This document shows positions 6,978 to 15,767 of a DNA stretch of 64,000 nt, piece by piece. How positions within the stretch are numbered: the stretch's first letter is position 1; every line of letters begins with the position of its first letter. This stretch comes from Christiangramia sabulilitoris. Its GTDB lineage: Bacteria; Bacteroidota; Bacteroidia; Flavobacteriales; Flavobacteriaceae. The DNA lies in contig NZ_VHSF01000001.1 of the NCBI RefSeq assembly GCF_007050985.1, positions 930,001 to 994,000 on the forward strand, in the 5' to 3' direction. Made by a program: the position numbers and the translations under genes. The notes beneath the pieces are model-generated. The model did no database searches. It worked only from the letters and a program-made list of their open reading frames with translations, and was not told the origin of the DNA.

Positions 6978-9900
6978 GCGCTGCTTCTTCTTTTTTCTCT
7001 TTAATAGCTCTTTCCATATCCTCTTTGGAAGGTTTTTCCCCGGTGGCGAGCCACCTGCCGCTTACTTTAATACTATTATTAATGGAGATTAGTAATGGTA
7101 ATAGTAATAAGGTTAATATGGTAGCTACGGCAATTCCGTAGGAAATCGAGATTGCCATAGGCTTAAGGAACTGCGCCTGCCTGCTTTTTTCAAGTAAGAG
7201 TGGCGCCAAACCTGCTATGGTTGTTAGCGAGGTTAGGAAAATAGCCCTGAACCTCGATCTTCCCGCCTCATATAATGCTTTTTTGAAATCCATCCCCTCC
7301 CGAAGGAAACTGTTATATTTTCCAATTAACACAAGCCCGTCATTTACCATTATCCCCACCAGGGCAATGATTCCCAGCAAGGAAAGTACATTGATCGGGA
7401 AATCATGGAACCAGTGTCCCCAGGCAACCCCGATAATACTGAACGGGATCATGATCATCAACAATAATGGCTGACTGTAACTTCTAAAGGTAAATGCGAT
7501 CGTGGCATAAATAAGGAAAAGGATAATAGGAATAACCGCTGCGGCAGAACTTGACAATTTAGATGCTTCCCGATTCTGCCCCTCATAAGAGACAGTTATA
7601 CTTGGATATTTATCCAGGATTGGGGGGATCACATTTGTCCTGATATCCTCAAGAATTTCGGTAGAACTGCCGTTAGGATCTTCCATATCTGCAGATACCC
7701 TGATCTCTCTCATTCCATCCAGGTGACTAATAGACTCTGTTCCTCTAACTATTTCGTAAGTGGCGATCTCATCAAAGGGCACCCTGTCTCCGGTAGGAGT
7801 TACCAGCCTCATATCATCCAGGTCGTTGATTGAGGACCTGTTTTCCAGATCATATCTTACCCAAACACGAATTTCATCCTGTCCTCTCTGAAAACGTTGC
7901 GCCTGTGCCCCAAAGAATCCGTTTCTAATCTGCCGCATTACCTCACCCAGGTCCAGACCCAGGGCATAGGCATTATCTTTAAGCTGAACATTGATCTCCT
8001 TGATTCCCTTGGGATCGTTATCTGTAACATCCTTCAGCAGGGAGTTGTTTTCAAGATTTTGTTTCAGTTCTTCCTTAGCCGCCTCCAGTTCACTTAGATT
8101 ATTCCCTAATAATGAGACCGAAACCGGTGACCCACCAAAGTTTCCACCGGAACCGAACGTAAGATTCTCCACTCCAAAAACAGGACCTACTTCGTCCCTG
8201 ATGGCATTGGTAATTTCCGGAGAGCCAAAATCCCTTTCTTCACCGGGCAGTAAATTCACCTGTAAGGAAGCTTTATTATTCCCCGGGCCAACTCGCTTGA
8301 TAATGTTTTCCACCACCTGCTTATTGCCAGTTTGTTTCTCGGTATATTCCTCATTCACTCTCCAGGCTGCAGCCTCCACCATAGAAATAATAGAATCTGT
8401 TCTGGCCGGGTTGACCCCTTCAGGCATTAAAAGATCTATACTTACCCTGTCACTGGCTATACTTGGGAATAAAGTCACCCTGATCCAGTTACCTCCAATA
8501 GCTCCGATGGTAAGCACGAGCACAACCAAGAGAATGGCCAGGGCCATCACCTGCTGGGTTAGGACAAATCGAAGCACCGGGCTATAGATACGATCCCTCA
8601 TATATGACATCGCGCGATCCCCGTACTTATTAGCCACCTTCATCTTTTCAAAGAATTTGGCTATACCTCTTTTTGGACGTCCGTTGGTCTCAGGCTTTTT
8701 TAAGGCTTTTGAATGTGCAATATGCGCCGGAAGAATTATCAATGCTTCCACCAATGAAATTACCAGGGTTAAGATAACCACGGTAGAAACCTCTCCGAAG
8801 AATTCTCCTATCCTGCTGTCCAGGAAAAGAAAAGTTGAAAATGCCAGTACCGTAGTCACTATGGCTGAAAGAATTGCGGGAAGCACTTCTATCGTTCCAT
8901 CCAGGGCGGCCCTAATCGGGCTTTTTCCCATTTCTGAATGTTGATATATATTTTCAGAAATAACTATACCATCATCTACCAGTATACCTATCACAATGAT
9001 CATCCCGAATAAAGACAATACATTGATGGTTACACCCAGAGAACCGGCGAAAATGAACATTCCCAAAAAGGCGATTGGAAGTCCAAAAGCCACCCAGAAA
9101 GCCAGCCTGATATTCAGAAAAAGTGAAAGAAAGAATAAGACCAATAACATTCCCATGATCCCATTTTCCACGAGTAACTGGGTACGTTGATTCAGGGTAA
9201 TGGACTGGTCATTTACTACATTCAGTTGAACATTACTGCTTTTTTGATTGAATTCGTCAACGTACTCATTGATCTTTTCAGCAGTAGCCAGGAGGTCTTC
9301 ACTACTGGTATTACTAACCGAGATATTTACCGCTACATTGCCATTGAAGTAAAGCGCATTGGGCGTTTCAGAAAACTGATCTTTTACAGTAGCTACCTCA
9401 CCCAGGCGTACTATCTCACCTGTAGAATTAGACTTGAGGACTATATCGTTTAAAGCATCGGCATAATAAGCGCGGTTATTAGCCCTGATAAGATAATCTT
9501 CAGCATCGGTCTTAATCGTACCGCCGGTAGAAAGTATATTGGAATTTCGCACCGCCTGGGCCACCTGGTCAAAAGTGAGATTATAGGCGAGCAGATCATT
9601 TTCACTCACCGCGATCTCGATCTCTTCCTCAGGAAAACCTGAAATACTTATTTGCGATACTCCGTCGAGAAGACGCAGGTCATTTTCAATCTGCTGACTA
9701 ATCTGTTTTAAGGTTGCCAGAGGAACATTATCACCACTTACCGCAAAATTTATAGTCTCCCTGATAAATTCCTGTTTGGAAACCACCAGTGGTTCCATTC
9801 CGCCGGGAAAGGTAGGCACCCTATCCACTGCGTTTTTTACCTCGGTAAGCATGGCATCTATATCCTCGCCACGTTCTATCTCCACGGTGATAGATCCGCC

Positions 9901-10164
9901 GCTTTCACGGGCTACAGAAGTTACCCGGTCTATACCTTCGAGACCTTTAAGGTTGTCTTCAATTTTAAGAATAATACCTTCCTCTATCTCTTCCGGGGCA
10001 GATCCCGGGTAGGCTATACTTATGTTTATGATCCTTGAGTCCTGAAGTGGAAAAAAGGAAGACTTCATATTCATGATCCCTATCACCCCGAAGATGACAA
10101 AAGCCATGATAACGACATTTACCGCAACCCCGAACTTTATAAAGTAATTGATTAACTTTCTCAA
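6961..10164 (-). CDS. RND efflux pump, AcrB/HAE1-like permease
   Basis: A 1067-residue inner-membrane proton-driven exporter. The layout is classic RND: TM1 (about residues 12-32), periplasmic loop 1 with VDRVPTFPGGMEPL, TM2-6, loop 2, TM8-12. TM4 keeps the adjacent Asp pair of the proton relay in GILVDDGIVISENI. The TM10 equivalent is GIMVNDGLVLIG, in which the Lys of AcrB is not seen. The pair of Asp residues supports a functional proton pathway. The start overlaps the adaptor stop by 4 bp (ATGA), and the end overlaps the TolC gene by 17 bp. The substrate is unknown; there is no metal-specific motif and no adjacent regulator. Confidence 0.93.
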   Translation of the reverse strand: MRKLINYFIKFGVAVNVVIMAFVIFGVIGIMNMKSSFFPLQDSRIINISIAYPGSAPEEIEEGIILKIEDNLKGLEGIDRVTSVARESGGSITVEIERGEDIDAMLTEVKNAVDRVPTFPGGMEPLVVSKQEFIRETINFAVSGDNVPLATLKQISQQIENDLRLLDGVSQISISGFPEEEIEIAVSENDLLAYNLTFDQVAQAVRNSNILSTGGTIKTDAEDYLIRANNRAYYADALNDIVLKSNSTGEIVRLGEVATVKDQFSETPNALYFNGNVAVNISVSNTSSEDLLATAEKINEYVDEFNQKSSNVQLNVVNDQSITLNQRTQLLVENGIMGMLLVLFFLSLFLNIRLAFWVAFGLPIAFLGMFIFAGSLGVTINVLSLFGMIIVIGILVDDGIVISENIYQHSEMGKSPIRAALDGTIEVLPAILSAIVTTVLAFSTFLFLDSRIGEFFGEVSTVVILTLVISLVEALIILPAHIAHSKALKKPETNGRPKRGIAKFFEKMKVANKYGDRAMSYMRDRIYSPVLRFVLTQQVMALAILLVVLVLTIGAIGGNWIRVTLFPSIASDRVSIDLLMPEGVNPARTDSIISMVEAAAWRVNEEYTEKQTGNKQVVENIIKRVGPGNNKASLQVNLLPGEERDFGSPEITNAIRDEVGPVFGVENLTFGSGGNFGGSPVSVSLLGNNLSELEAAKEELKQNLENNSLLKDVTDNDPKGIKEINVQLKDNAYALGLDLGEVMRQIRNGFFGAQAQRFQRGQDEIRVWVRYDLENRSSINDLDDMRLVTPTGDRVPFDEIATYEIVRGTESISHLDGMREIRVSADMEDPNGSSTEILEDIRTNVIPPILDKYPSITVSYEGQNREASKLSSSAAAVIPIILFLIYATIAFTFRSYSQPLLLMIMIPFSIIGVAWGHWFHDFPINVLSLLGIIALVGIMVNDGLVLIGKYNSFLREGMDFKKALYEAGRSRFRAIFLTSLTTIAGLAPLLLEKSRQAQFLKPMAISISYGIAVATILTLLLLPLLISINNSIKVSGRWLATGEKPSKEDMERAIKEKKEEAAHENIT

Positions 10165-11303
10165 GACTGTTCTTTTTTAAGCAGGTCTTTCTGTCCTTCG
10201 ATCTTTACCAGCATCCCCGAATAAGCACCCGGTACATTTGCCGATAAAATTTTAGTCCCGTTATCCAGTCCTTTAATTACCACTGTATTATTAGTGAAGT
10301 AAACGGGATCGATTTCTACAAGATTCAGGGTGCTGTCCTGCACCACGTAAACTTTAGACCGGTCTACCAGAAGTTCTCTAGGGATCTCGATAGCATCTTT
10401 TTCTTCCTTGGCATCAAGCTGTGCCTCCAGATACATCCCTTCACTCAATTCAGGGTTTTCCACCTTAATAAAAACCCTAATACTTTGAGTTTCCTGGTTC
10501 ACTTTGCCGTTGATTCGGCTAACCGTTCCTTCGTAGGTTTTGGTTCCTTCCAGGTTTTGAAGTTTTACAGCTTTCCCCACCTCGAGAACATCGCTGAATT
10601 TCTTTGCAATAGACACTTCGAGCTCATACACGCTGGGATCTATAAATTCCCCTAGTTTCTGTCCTGGCCGTATTAATGTGCCTTTATTCACCAAAGCTTC
10701 CGTAAGTATCCCGTCATAAGGAGCTATGATAGCATACTTAGCCAGGCGCTCTTCCAGATTCTTGACATTATAATAAGCAGATACAATTCCCCGACCGGTA
10801 ATAAAATACTGTTCCTGGCTTGTAGAAGTTTCAGGAAGAGGCGGCACAGGTTTGGTCATATCAAAATTCTTCAGGTAGGTTTCCCATTTCTGAAAAGCAT
10901 CCGGGTAATCCAGACGCAGATCTGGCATAATGGAGGTAATATTATTGTACAGATCACTCTTAGCCGACTGTACCGTTGCCCGGTATTCTTCAGAATCGAT
11001 ACTCAGCAAAACCTGCCCTTTTCGATATTTCTGTCCCGGCCTGAAATCCTTGCTGCTATACCTGAAAATCCCCTGAACTTCAGAATAAAGATCCATTCTA
11101 TGCAGTGCAGTAATATTACCATTTGCCGGCACCACGATTGGTACCGTAGTATTTTCCACCGTGTCCACAAAGACGCTTTTGACGGTTTTGGCAACAGGAG
11201 GCTTCTCCTTAACATTACTATCTATAATTAATTTTGCGCCGAAAATAGCAGCAACTACCAGCACTACACCGAGTGCGGAAAGAATGATCTTACGTTTATC
11301 CAT
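10161..11303 (-). CDS. RND efflux periplasmic adaptor (membrane fusion protein)
   Basis: A 380-residue HlyD/AcrA-type adaptor. An N-terminal membrane anchor (about residues 7-27) is followed by a first lipoyl half (VFVDTVENTTVPIVVPANG), a helical hairpin, a second lipoyl half (YAIIAPYDGILTEALVNKGT) and a beta-barrel and membrane-proximal domain. It bridges the RND permease and the TolC channel. It is the first gene of the operon and overlaps the permease gene by 4 bp, implying coupled translation. No lipobox is present, so it is anchored by the helix. Confidence 0.92.
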   Translation of the reverse strand: MDKRKIILSALGVVLVVAAIFGAKLIIDSNVKEKPPVAKTVKSVFVDTVENTTVPIVVPANGNITALHRMDLYSEVQGIFRYSSKDFRPGQKYRKGQVLLSIDSEEYRATVQSAKSDLYNNITSIMPDLRLDYPDAFQKWETYLKNFDMTKPVPPLPETSTSQEQYFITGRGIVSAYYNVKNLEERLAKYAIIAPYDGILTEALVNKGTLIRPGQKLGEFIDPSVYELEVSIAKKFSDVLEVGKAVKLQNLEGTKTYEGTVSRINGKVNQETQSIRVFIKVENPELSEGMYLEAQLDAKEEKDAIEIPRELLVDRSKVYVVQDSTLNLVEIDPVYFTNNTVVIKGLDNGTKILSANVPGAYSGMLVKIEGQKDLLKKEQS

Positions 11304-11358
11304 AACAGTACTAGGACTTAGATGAGTCCCTATGGTTTAATCTGAAGATAAGTAAATT

Positions 11359-13275
11359 CTAGCTAATTTGCTCGAGATCGAGTTGAAGTTCCTCCCACTC
11401 AGCCATTAACTTTTCGAGTTTCTTTTTCGAATCATTATAATTATTTAGAAAATCTGGTTTGGTGACGGTTTTCTCATAATTATTTGCCAGCTCTTTATCT
11501 TTGGCTTTCAGATCTTTTTCAAGTTTGGTGATCTTAGCCTCAGTTTTACTAAGCCGGTTTTTAAGCCTTTTGATTTCTTTCTGATCGTTAAAAGACCTTT
11601 TCTCTTCCTGGTTATCCTTCTTTTTCGAAGCTTTAACCTTATCACTTTTTTCAACGGCACGCATATCCAGAAGCTTTCTCTGCTCCAGGTAATAATCAAT
11701 ATCACCAAGATACTCCCTAATTTTATGATCCCTGAATTCGTAGACCCTGCTGGTTAGATTTTGGAGGAAATCACGATCGTGAGATACAATTATCAAAGTA
11801 CCTTCAAAATTTTTAAGAGCATCCTTTAGAACATTCTTGGATTTTATATCAAGGTGGTTGGTAGGTTCATCCATTACCATCACATTGAACGGCTCCAGTA
11901 ACATCTTGCAAAGTGCCAGCCTGTTTCGCTCTCCCCCGGAAAGGACCTTAACTTTCTTCTCTACTTCATCACCCCTGAATAAAAATGCTCCAAGCATATC
12001 CCGCACCTTCATGCGGTTTTTTTCATTGGAAGCATCTTCCATGGTTTGGAGAACGGTTTTTTCACCGTCAAGATATTCAGCCTGGTTCTGTGCAAAATAC
12101 CCGATCTGTACATTATGACCCAGTTTCAGCTTTCCTTCATGCTCGATCTCACCAATTATGATCTTGGCTAAAGTGGTTTTCCCCTGCCCATTCTGGCCCA
12201 CAAAAGCTATTTTACTTTGACGTTCAATAAGAAGGTTCACATCTTTTAAAACCTGCTTATCCCCATACGATTTTCCCAGGTGTTCAGTTTCGATCACCAC
12301 TTTCCCCGGGTTTACCGAAATTGGAAAGTTAACAGACATTACAGCATTGTCGTCCTCATCAACTTCAATTCTATCTATTTTATCCAGTCTCTTTATTAAA
12401 GACTGGGCCATCGATGCTTTACTAGCCTTGGCACGAAACTTATCAATAAGTTTTTCTGTATTCTCTATCTCTTTTTGCTGATTCTTCTGGGCCGCAAGCT
12501 GTTGTTCCCTCAGTTCCTTCCTGAATTCAATAAATTCTGAATATGGTTTCCTGTAATCGTAGATACTCCCAAGGGAAATCTCAATACTTCGATTGGTCAC
12601 ATTATTCAGGAACATTTTATCGTGAGAAACAAGCATCACACAACCTGCATAGTTGTTCAGGAAATTCTCCAGCCAGATGATACTTTCGATATCAAGGTGG
12701 TTGGTAGGCTCATCCAGAAGCAATATATCATTGTTCTGCAGTAATAGTTTGGCCAATTCGATCCTCATTCTCCATCCTCCGGAGAAAGTTTGTGTAAGCC
12801 TTTCAAAATCCTCTCTTTCAAATCCAAGACCCTGTAACACTTTTTCGGTCTCTCCTTCGTAGTTATAACCTCCAATGATCTCATATTGATGAGTGATCTC
12901 ACTAAGATCCTGGATTAACTGGTTGTAAGACTCACTTTCATAGTCTGTCCTGGTGGCGAGCTGCTCATTGATCTTCTCCATTTTTCCTTCCAGCATTTTG
13001 ATCTCCTCAAAAGCCTGGTGCGCTTCATCCAGCACGGTTCTTCCCTGTTCGAAATCCAGATCCTGTTTCAGGAACCCTATTCGCAGCTCTTTATCTTTAG
13101 CGATCTGCCCCGAATCATATTCCTGGTCTCCGGAAATTATCTTTAATAAAGTAGATTTCCCTGCACCATTTTTCCCAATAAGACCCACTCTGTCGCCAGG
13201 CCCAAGCCTGAAACTAACCTCTTTAAAAAGATATTCTCCCTGAAATGAAACTGAAAGATTATGAATATTAAGCAT
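11359..13275 (-). CDS. ABC-F family ATPase (Uup/YheS-like ribosome factor)
   Basis: Two ATPase domains on one chain without membrane segments. Domain 1 has Walker A GKNGAGKS, signature FSGGWRMR and Walker B ILLLDEPTNHLD. Domain 2 has GQNGQGKT, LSGGERNR and VMVMDEPTNHLD. Between them lies a charged linker (P-site tRNA interaction motif of ABC-F proteins). The last 90 residues are a Lys/Glu-rich coiled coil like that of Uup. ABC-F proteins act on the ribosome; this subgroup is a translation or assembly factor rather than a proven resistance protein. I start at the ATG at 13275 (MLNIHNLSVSF, 638 residues); an upstream ATG at 13317 would add 14 residues that the family lacks. Confidence 0.9.
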   Translation of the reverse strand: MLNIHNLSVSFQGEYLFKEVSFRLGPGDRVGLIGKNGAGKSTLLKIISGDQEYDSGQIAKDKELRIGFLKQDLDFEQGRTVLDEAHQAFEEIKMLEGKMEKINEQLATRTDYESESYNQLIQDLSEITHQYEIIGGYNYEGETEKVLQGLGFEREDFERLTQTFSGGWRMRIELAKLLLQNNDILLLDEPTNHLDIESIIWLENFLNNYAGCVMLVSHDKMFLNNVTNRSIEISLGSIYDYRKPYSEFIEFRKELREQQLAAQKNQQKEIENTEKLIDKFRAKASKASMAQSLIKRLDKIDRIEVDEDDNAVMSVNFPISVNPGKVVIETEHLGKSYGDKQVLKDVNLLIERQSKIAFVGQNGQGKTTLAKIIIGEIEHEGKLKLGHNVQIGYFAQNQAEYLDGEKTVLQTMEDASNEKNRMKVRDMLGAFLFRGDEVEKKVKVLSGGERNRLALCKMLLEPFNVMVMDEPTNHLDIKSKNVLKDALKNFEGTLIIVSHDRDFLQNLTSRVYEFRDHKIREYLGDIDYYLEQRKLLDMRAVEKSDKVKASKKKDNQEEKRSFNDQKEIKRLKNRLSKTEAKITKLEKDLKAKDKELANNYEKTVTKPDFLNNYNDSKKKLEKLMAEWEELQLDLEQIS

Positions 13276-13301
13276 TAACGCATATTTTTTGCAAAGATGC
13301 T

Positions 13302-13309
13302 TAAATTTG
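13302..13309 (+). promoter_or_regulatory. Bacteroidota-type -7 box (TAAATTTG)
   Basis: An exact TAnnTTTG match 18 bases before the ATG of the DUF983 gene, in the short divergent space shared with the ABC-F gene. No good -33 element is seen. Confidence 0.38.
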
Positions 13310-13327
13310 TGATGCAAAAAAAATAAG

Positions 13328-13714
13328 ATGGGACTACTTAAGGGAACTAAGATCTACAGCATTTTCACCGGTACTTGTCCTGTTTGTCAGGAAGAGAGTA
13401 TGTATAAGGAATCAAACCCTTATAAACTCAACAAGGTGTATGACATGCATGAAAGATGCAGTCATTGCGGAACAAAATATAAGATCGAACCTTCTTTTTT
13501 TTACGGGGCTATGTATGTGAGTTACGGGGTGGGAATTGCCTTCGCTGTAGCAGCTTTTATAATTGCCTATGTATTTTTGAATTCAACATTATTAACAGCC
13601 TTTTTCAGTATTGTGGGTACGCTAATAATTTTTATGCCGGTGATAATGCGTGCTTCAAGAAATATCTGGATCAACCTGTTCTTTAATTATAAAAAATCTG
13701 AGGCGGGTAATTAG
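13328..13714 (+). CDS. DUF983 membrane protein with zinc-ribbon-like Cys pairs
   Basis: A 128-residue protein with CPVC (residues 17-20) and CSHC (about 44-47) forming a likely zinc ribbon, then the family hallmark KYKIEPSFFYGAMYVSYG, and two membrane helices (about residues 67-87 and 90-107). This is the DUF983 family, widespread in Bacteroidota and Proteobacteria, with no assigned function. The gene diverges from the ABC-F gene across a 52 bp space, and its stop overlaps the end of the convergent FAD oxidoreductase gene by 4 bp. Confidence 0.87.
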   Translation: MGLLKGTKIYSIFTGTCPVCQEESMYKESNPYKLNKVYDMHERCSHCGTKYKIEPSFFYGAMYVSYGVGIAFAVAAFIIAYVFLNSTLLTAFFSIVGTLIIFMPVIMRASRNIWINLFFNYKKSEAGN

Positions 13715-14769
13715 CCCTGGCGGTAATGTTTTCTTGTAAAGCGCCGCAGATCTACCTCGGTATCCAGGTCCATATCATTTTCGATATGATCCAAAAGTGC
13801 CAGCGACACATTAGGGGCTATCAAAACACCCCTGCTACCAAAACCATTACAGCAATACATATTTGATATTTCGGGATGTTCACCTACCAGGGGTTTCCTG
13901 TCTGCAGTAGCCGGGCGTATCCCTGCTACCTGATCTACCACCTCAAAATCACATTTTATAAATTTCCTGAGTTCGTTTATCAAACGAAGTCTTGCTTTTT
14001 CCGTTGGCACAGGAGTTTTATCTTCATGATCGTAGGTTGCACCTGCTTTGTAGAGGTCATTTCCAAGAGGCATAAGGAAGACCGATGACTTTACCGCAAA
14101 GTCGAGCTTGAGTTCTTTAGACCGTATGGTAATATACTCACCTTTGTTACCACGCAATGGCAGATAACTGAAGTATGGATTTTTCTTTAGACCAAAACCC
14201 TCGCAGAAAATAATATTTTTTGAAGCGAGACCTTTATAGCTAAACTTATCATTATCTATAACCAGGGCTGCATGGTCAAAACGTTCATTCTTAAGGAGAC
14301 CATTTTTAGCCAGGTGCGCCCTGTAGTTATCAAGTAATAATTCAGTATCTATATTGCCTGTATGCAATACCTTTCCCAACGCATGCCCCGCATCGAGATT
14401 AGGGTTTTTATTTCTTTTTAATTCCGGATCCAGGAAGGGAGCCACACCAGGTTTATCTGTAGCGACAAACCAGTCGTTTTGTTCTTCAACAGAATGAAAT
14501 CTTCGATAGATGTTCCATTTATGAACAAAATGCACTCCCAGTTTTTTTTCCAAATGTTCGTAAAAGGGCAAAGCCGTTTTCATTTGTTCTGCGGCATTCC
14601 AGGCAGCAGTAAACCTTTTAAGGATTACCGGATTAAAAATTCCACCCGCGACATAAGAGGAGCTTTGGGAATTATCCTCAAAAACTACATAATCCCTGCC
14701 TCTTTTTTCGAGCTCTTCGGCTACAGCCAGCCCGCTTAAGCCAAGCCCTACAAGTATATGATCCAACAT
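13711..14769 (-). CDS. FAD-dependent oxidoreductase, DAO (amino-acid oxidase-like) family
   Basis: A 352-residue flavoprotein. The N-terminal Rossmann motif LVGLGLSGLAVAEELEKRG binds FAD, followed by the strand DYVVFEDN and the AGGIFNPVIL segment typical of DAO-family substrate-side loops. Near the C-terminus, AGIRPATADRKPLVGEHPE and NMYCCNGFGSRGVLIAP are the canonical second FAD-contact region of glycine/D-amino-acid oxidase and MnmC-like proteins. The substrate is unknown. It lies downstream of gldN beyond a strong terminator, so it is probably transcribed separately; such a gene beside gldKLMN is frequent in the family, but no role in gliding is established. Confidence 0.85.
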   Translation of the reverse strand: MLDHILVGLGLSGLAVAEELEKRGRDYVVFEDNSQSSSYVAGGIFNPVILKRFTAAWNAAEQMKTALPFYEHLEKKLGVHFVHKWNIYRRFHSVEEQNDWFVATDKPGVAPFLDPELKRNKNPNLDAGHALGKVLHTGNIDTELLLDNYRAHLAKNGLLKNERFDHAALVIDNDKFSYKGLASKNIIFCEGFGLKKNPYFSYLPLRGNKGEYITIRSKELKLDFAVKSSVFLMPLGNDLYKAGATYDHEDKTPVPTEKARLRLINELRKFIKCDFEVVDQVAGIRPATADRKPLVGEHPEISNMYCCNGFGSRGVLIAPNVSLALLDHIENDMDLDTEVDLRRFTRKHYRQG

Positions 14770-14813
14770 TGTTCAAAGATATTAAGGCTTATGTTCTTAA
14801 TCAAAAGCAGATA

Positions 14814-14841
14814 TAAAAAAAGCGCCTTAAAAAGGCGCTTT
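14814..14841 (-). terminator. Terminator of the gldKLMN operon
   Basis: On the - strand AAAGCGCCTT-TTTA-AGGCGC is followed by a run of T, 21 bases after the gldN stop. The A-run on the other side could make it work in both directions. Confidence 0.87.
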
Positions 14842-14861
14842 AGTATTTTTATAATCTGGAG

Positions 14862-15755
14862 TTAGTAACTCCACATATCCTGTTCAAAATTCCTGATCTG
14901 TTCCTGGATTCGCTGCGATTCCAGAAGCTGCATAAATGCATTATCTGCAATGTACTCATCGATCTCACGATCACCCTGAACATTATCTTCCTTATAAATC
15001 ACCCCGTTAAATCTTCGGGAATTCAGTAAATGATCAAAAGAAACCACCTGGGCAGTATTATTACCTGTGAAAACTTTTGCCTCGTGTAATACTTCTCTTG
15101 CATCAGGGAACCACACCCAGAATAACTCAACAAGATCGGTTTGACCGGAATCGATGAAGTTAACATCTGGAGCAACCGGAGCTATTCCAAGAATTCTGTA
15201 CTTAAGTTCAGCAAGGCGCTTATCGAAATACCAGATTCCACGGATGTGATATTGGGCGATATCAGCAGATCCAAGATCACGACGATCTATAAACTGCTCA
15301 TCAACCTGTTCACCAGCATTGTACTGCTCGATTCCAAGATCTGTAGTATCAATTTTAGAAAGGGTCGCCCGGATATCTTTTAAAGTTCTTTTTTCTGTGA
15401 AATAAGAATCTGCATAGATATTCTGAATCTTACCTTCCTTAATGGCTTTTACGAGAACATCATATAAAGACCTCCTGTTAGCACCTATATTATTGGTGTC
15501 GATGGGATAATAAAGAGGAAAATTAACCCTTTCATCCAGATCGATAATTTCCCATGTTCCTTTAGACCAAAGAATATCACGATCACCTACATACCCATAT
15601 TCCAATGGTTTATCTTCTTCATCTACCAACGCCTGAACTTCAGATTTCTTACCGATATCTTCAGGTTTATTCGCGTTAAGAATGTTTGCCTGACCGAAAG
15701 AAGAGACACCCAGCATCAACACAAACCCATATACAAAATATTCTTTCAAGCTCAT
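14862..15755 (-). CDS. gldN: Type IX secretion / gliding motility protein GldN
   Basis: A 297-residue periplasmic protein with a signal peptide (about residues 1-22, VSSFGQAN). The body matches GldN/PorN: a DILWSKGTWEIIDLDERVNFPLYYP stretch early on, then GIWYFDKRLAELKYRILGIAPV and FWVWFPDAREVLHEAKVF. GldN forms the periplasmic ring of the type IX secretion system together with the GldK lipoprotein. It lies 12 bp after gldM and closes the gldKLMN order found throughout Flavobacteriaceae. Its C-terminus ends just before a strong terminator. Confidence 0.96.
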   Translation of the reverse strand: MSLKEYFVYGFVLMLGVSSFGQANILNANKPEDIGKKSEVQALVDEEDKPLEYGYVGDRDILWSKGTWEIIDLDERVNFPLYYPIDTNNIGANRRSLYDVLVKAIKEGKIQNIYADSYFTEKRTLKDIRATLSKIDTTDLGIEQYNAGEQVDEQFIDRRDLGSADIAQYHIRGIWYFDKRLAELKYRILGIAPVAPDVNFIDSGQTDLVELFWVWFPDAREVLHEAKVFTGNNTAQVVSFDHLLNSRRFNGVIYKEDNVQGDREIDEYIADNAFMQLLESQRIQEQIRNFEQDMWSY

Positions 15756-15767
15756 TTTAAATAATTT

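Noticed and set aside
7991-8587. 198-codon + strand frame inside the RND pump gene
   Set aside because: A shadow of the well-supported pump gene on the other strand, with low-complexity Ser-rich content.
11359-13275. Antibiotic-resistance ABC-F protein
   Set aside because: The Uup-like C-terminal coiled coil and lack of a resistance context favour a housekeeping ribosome factor.
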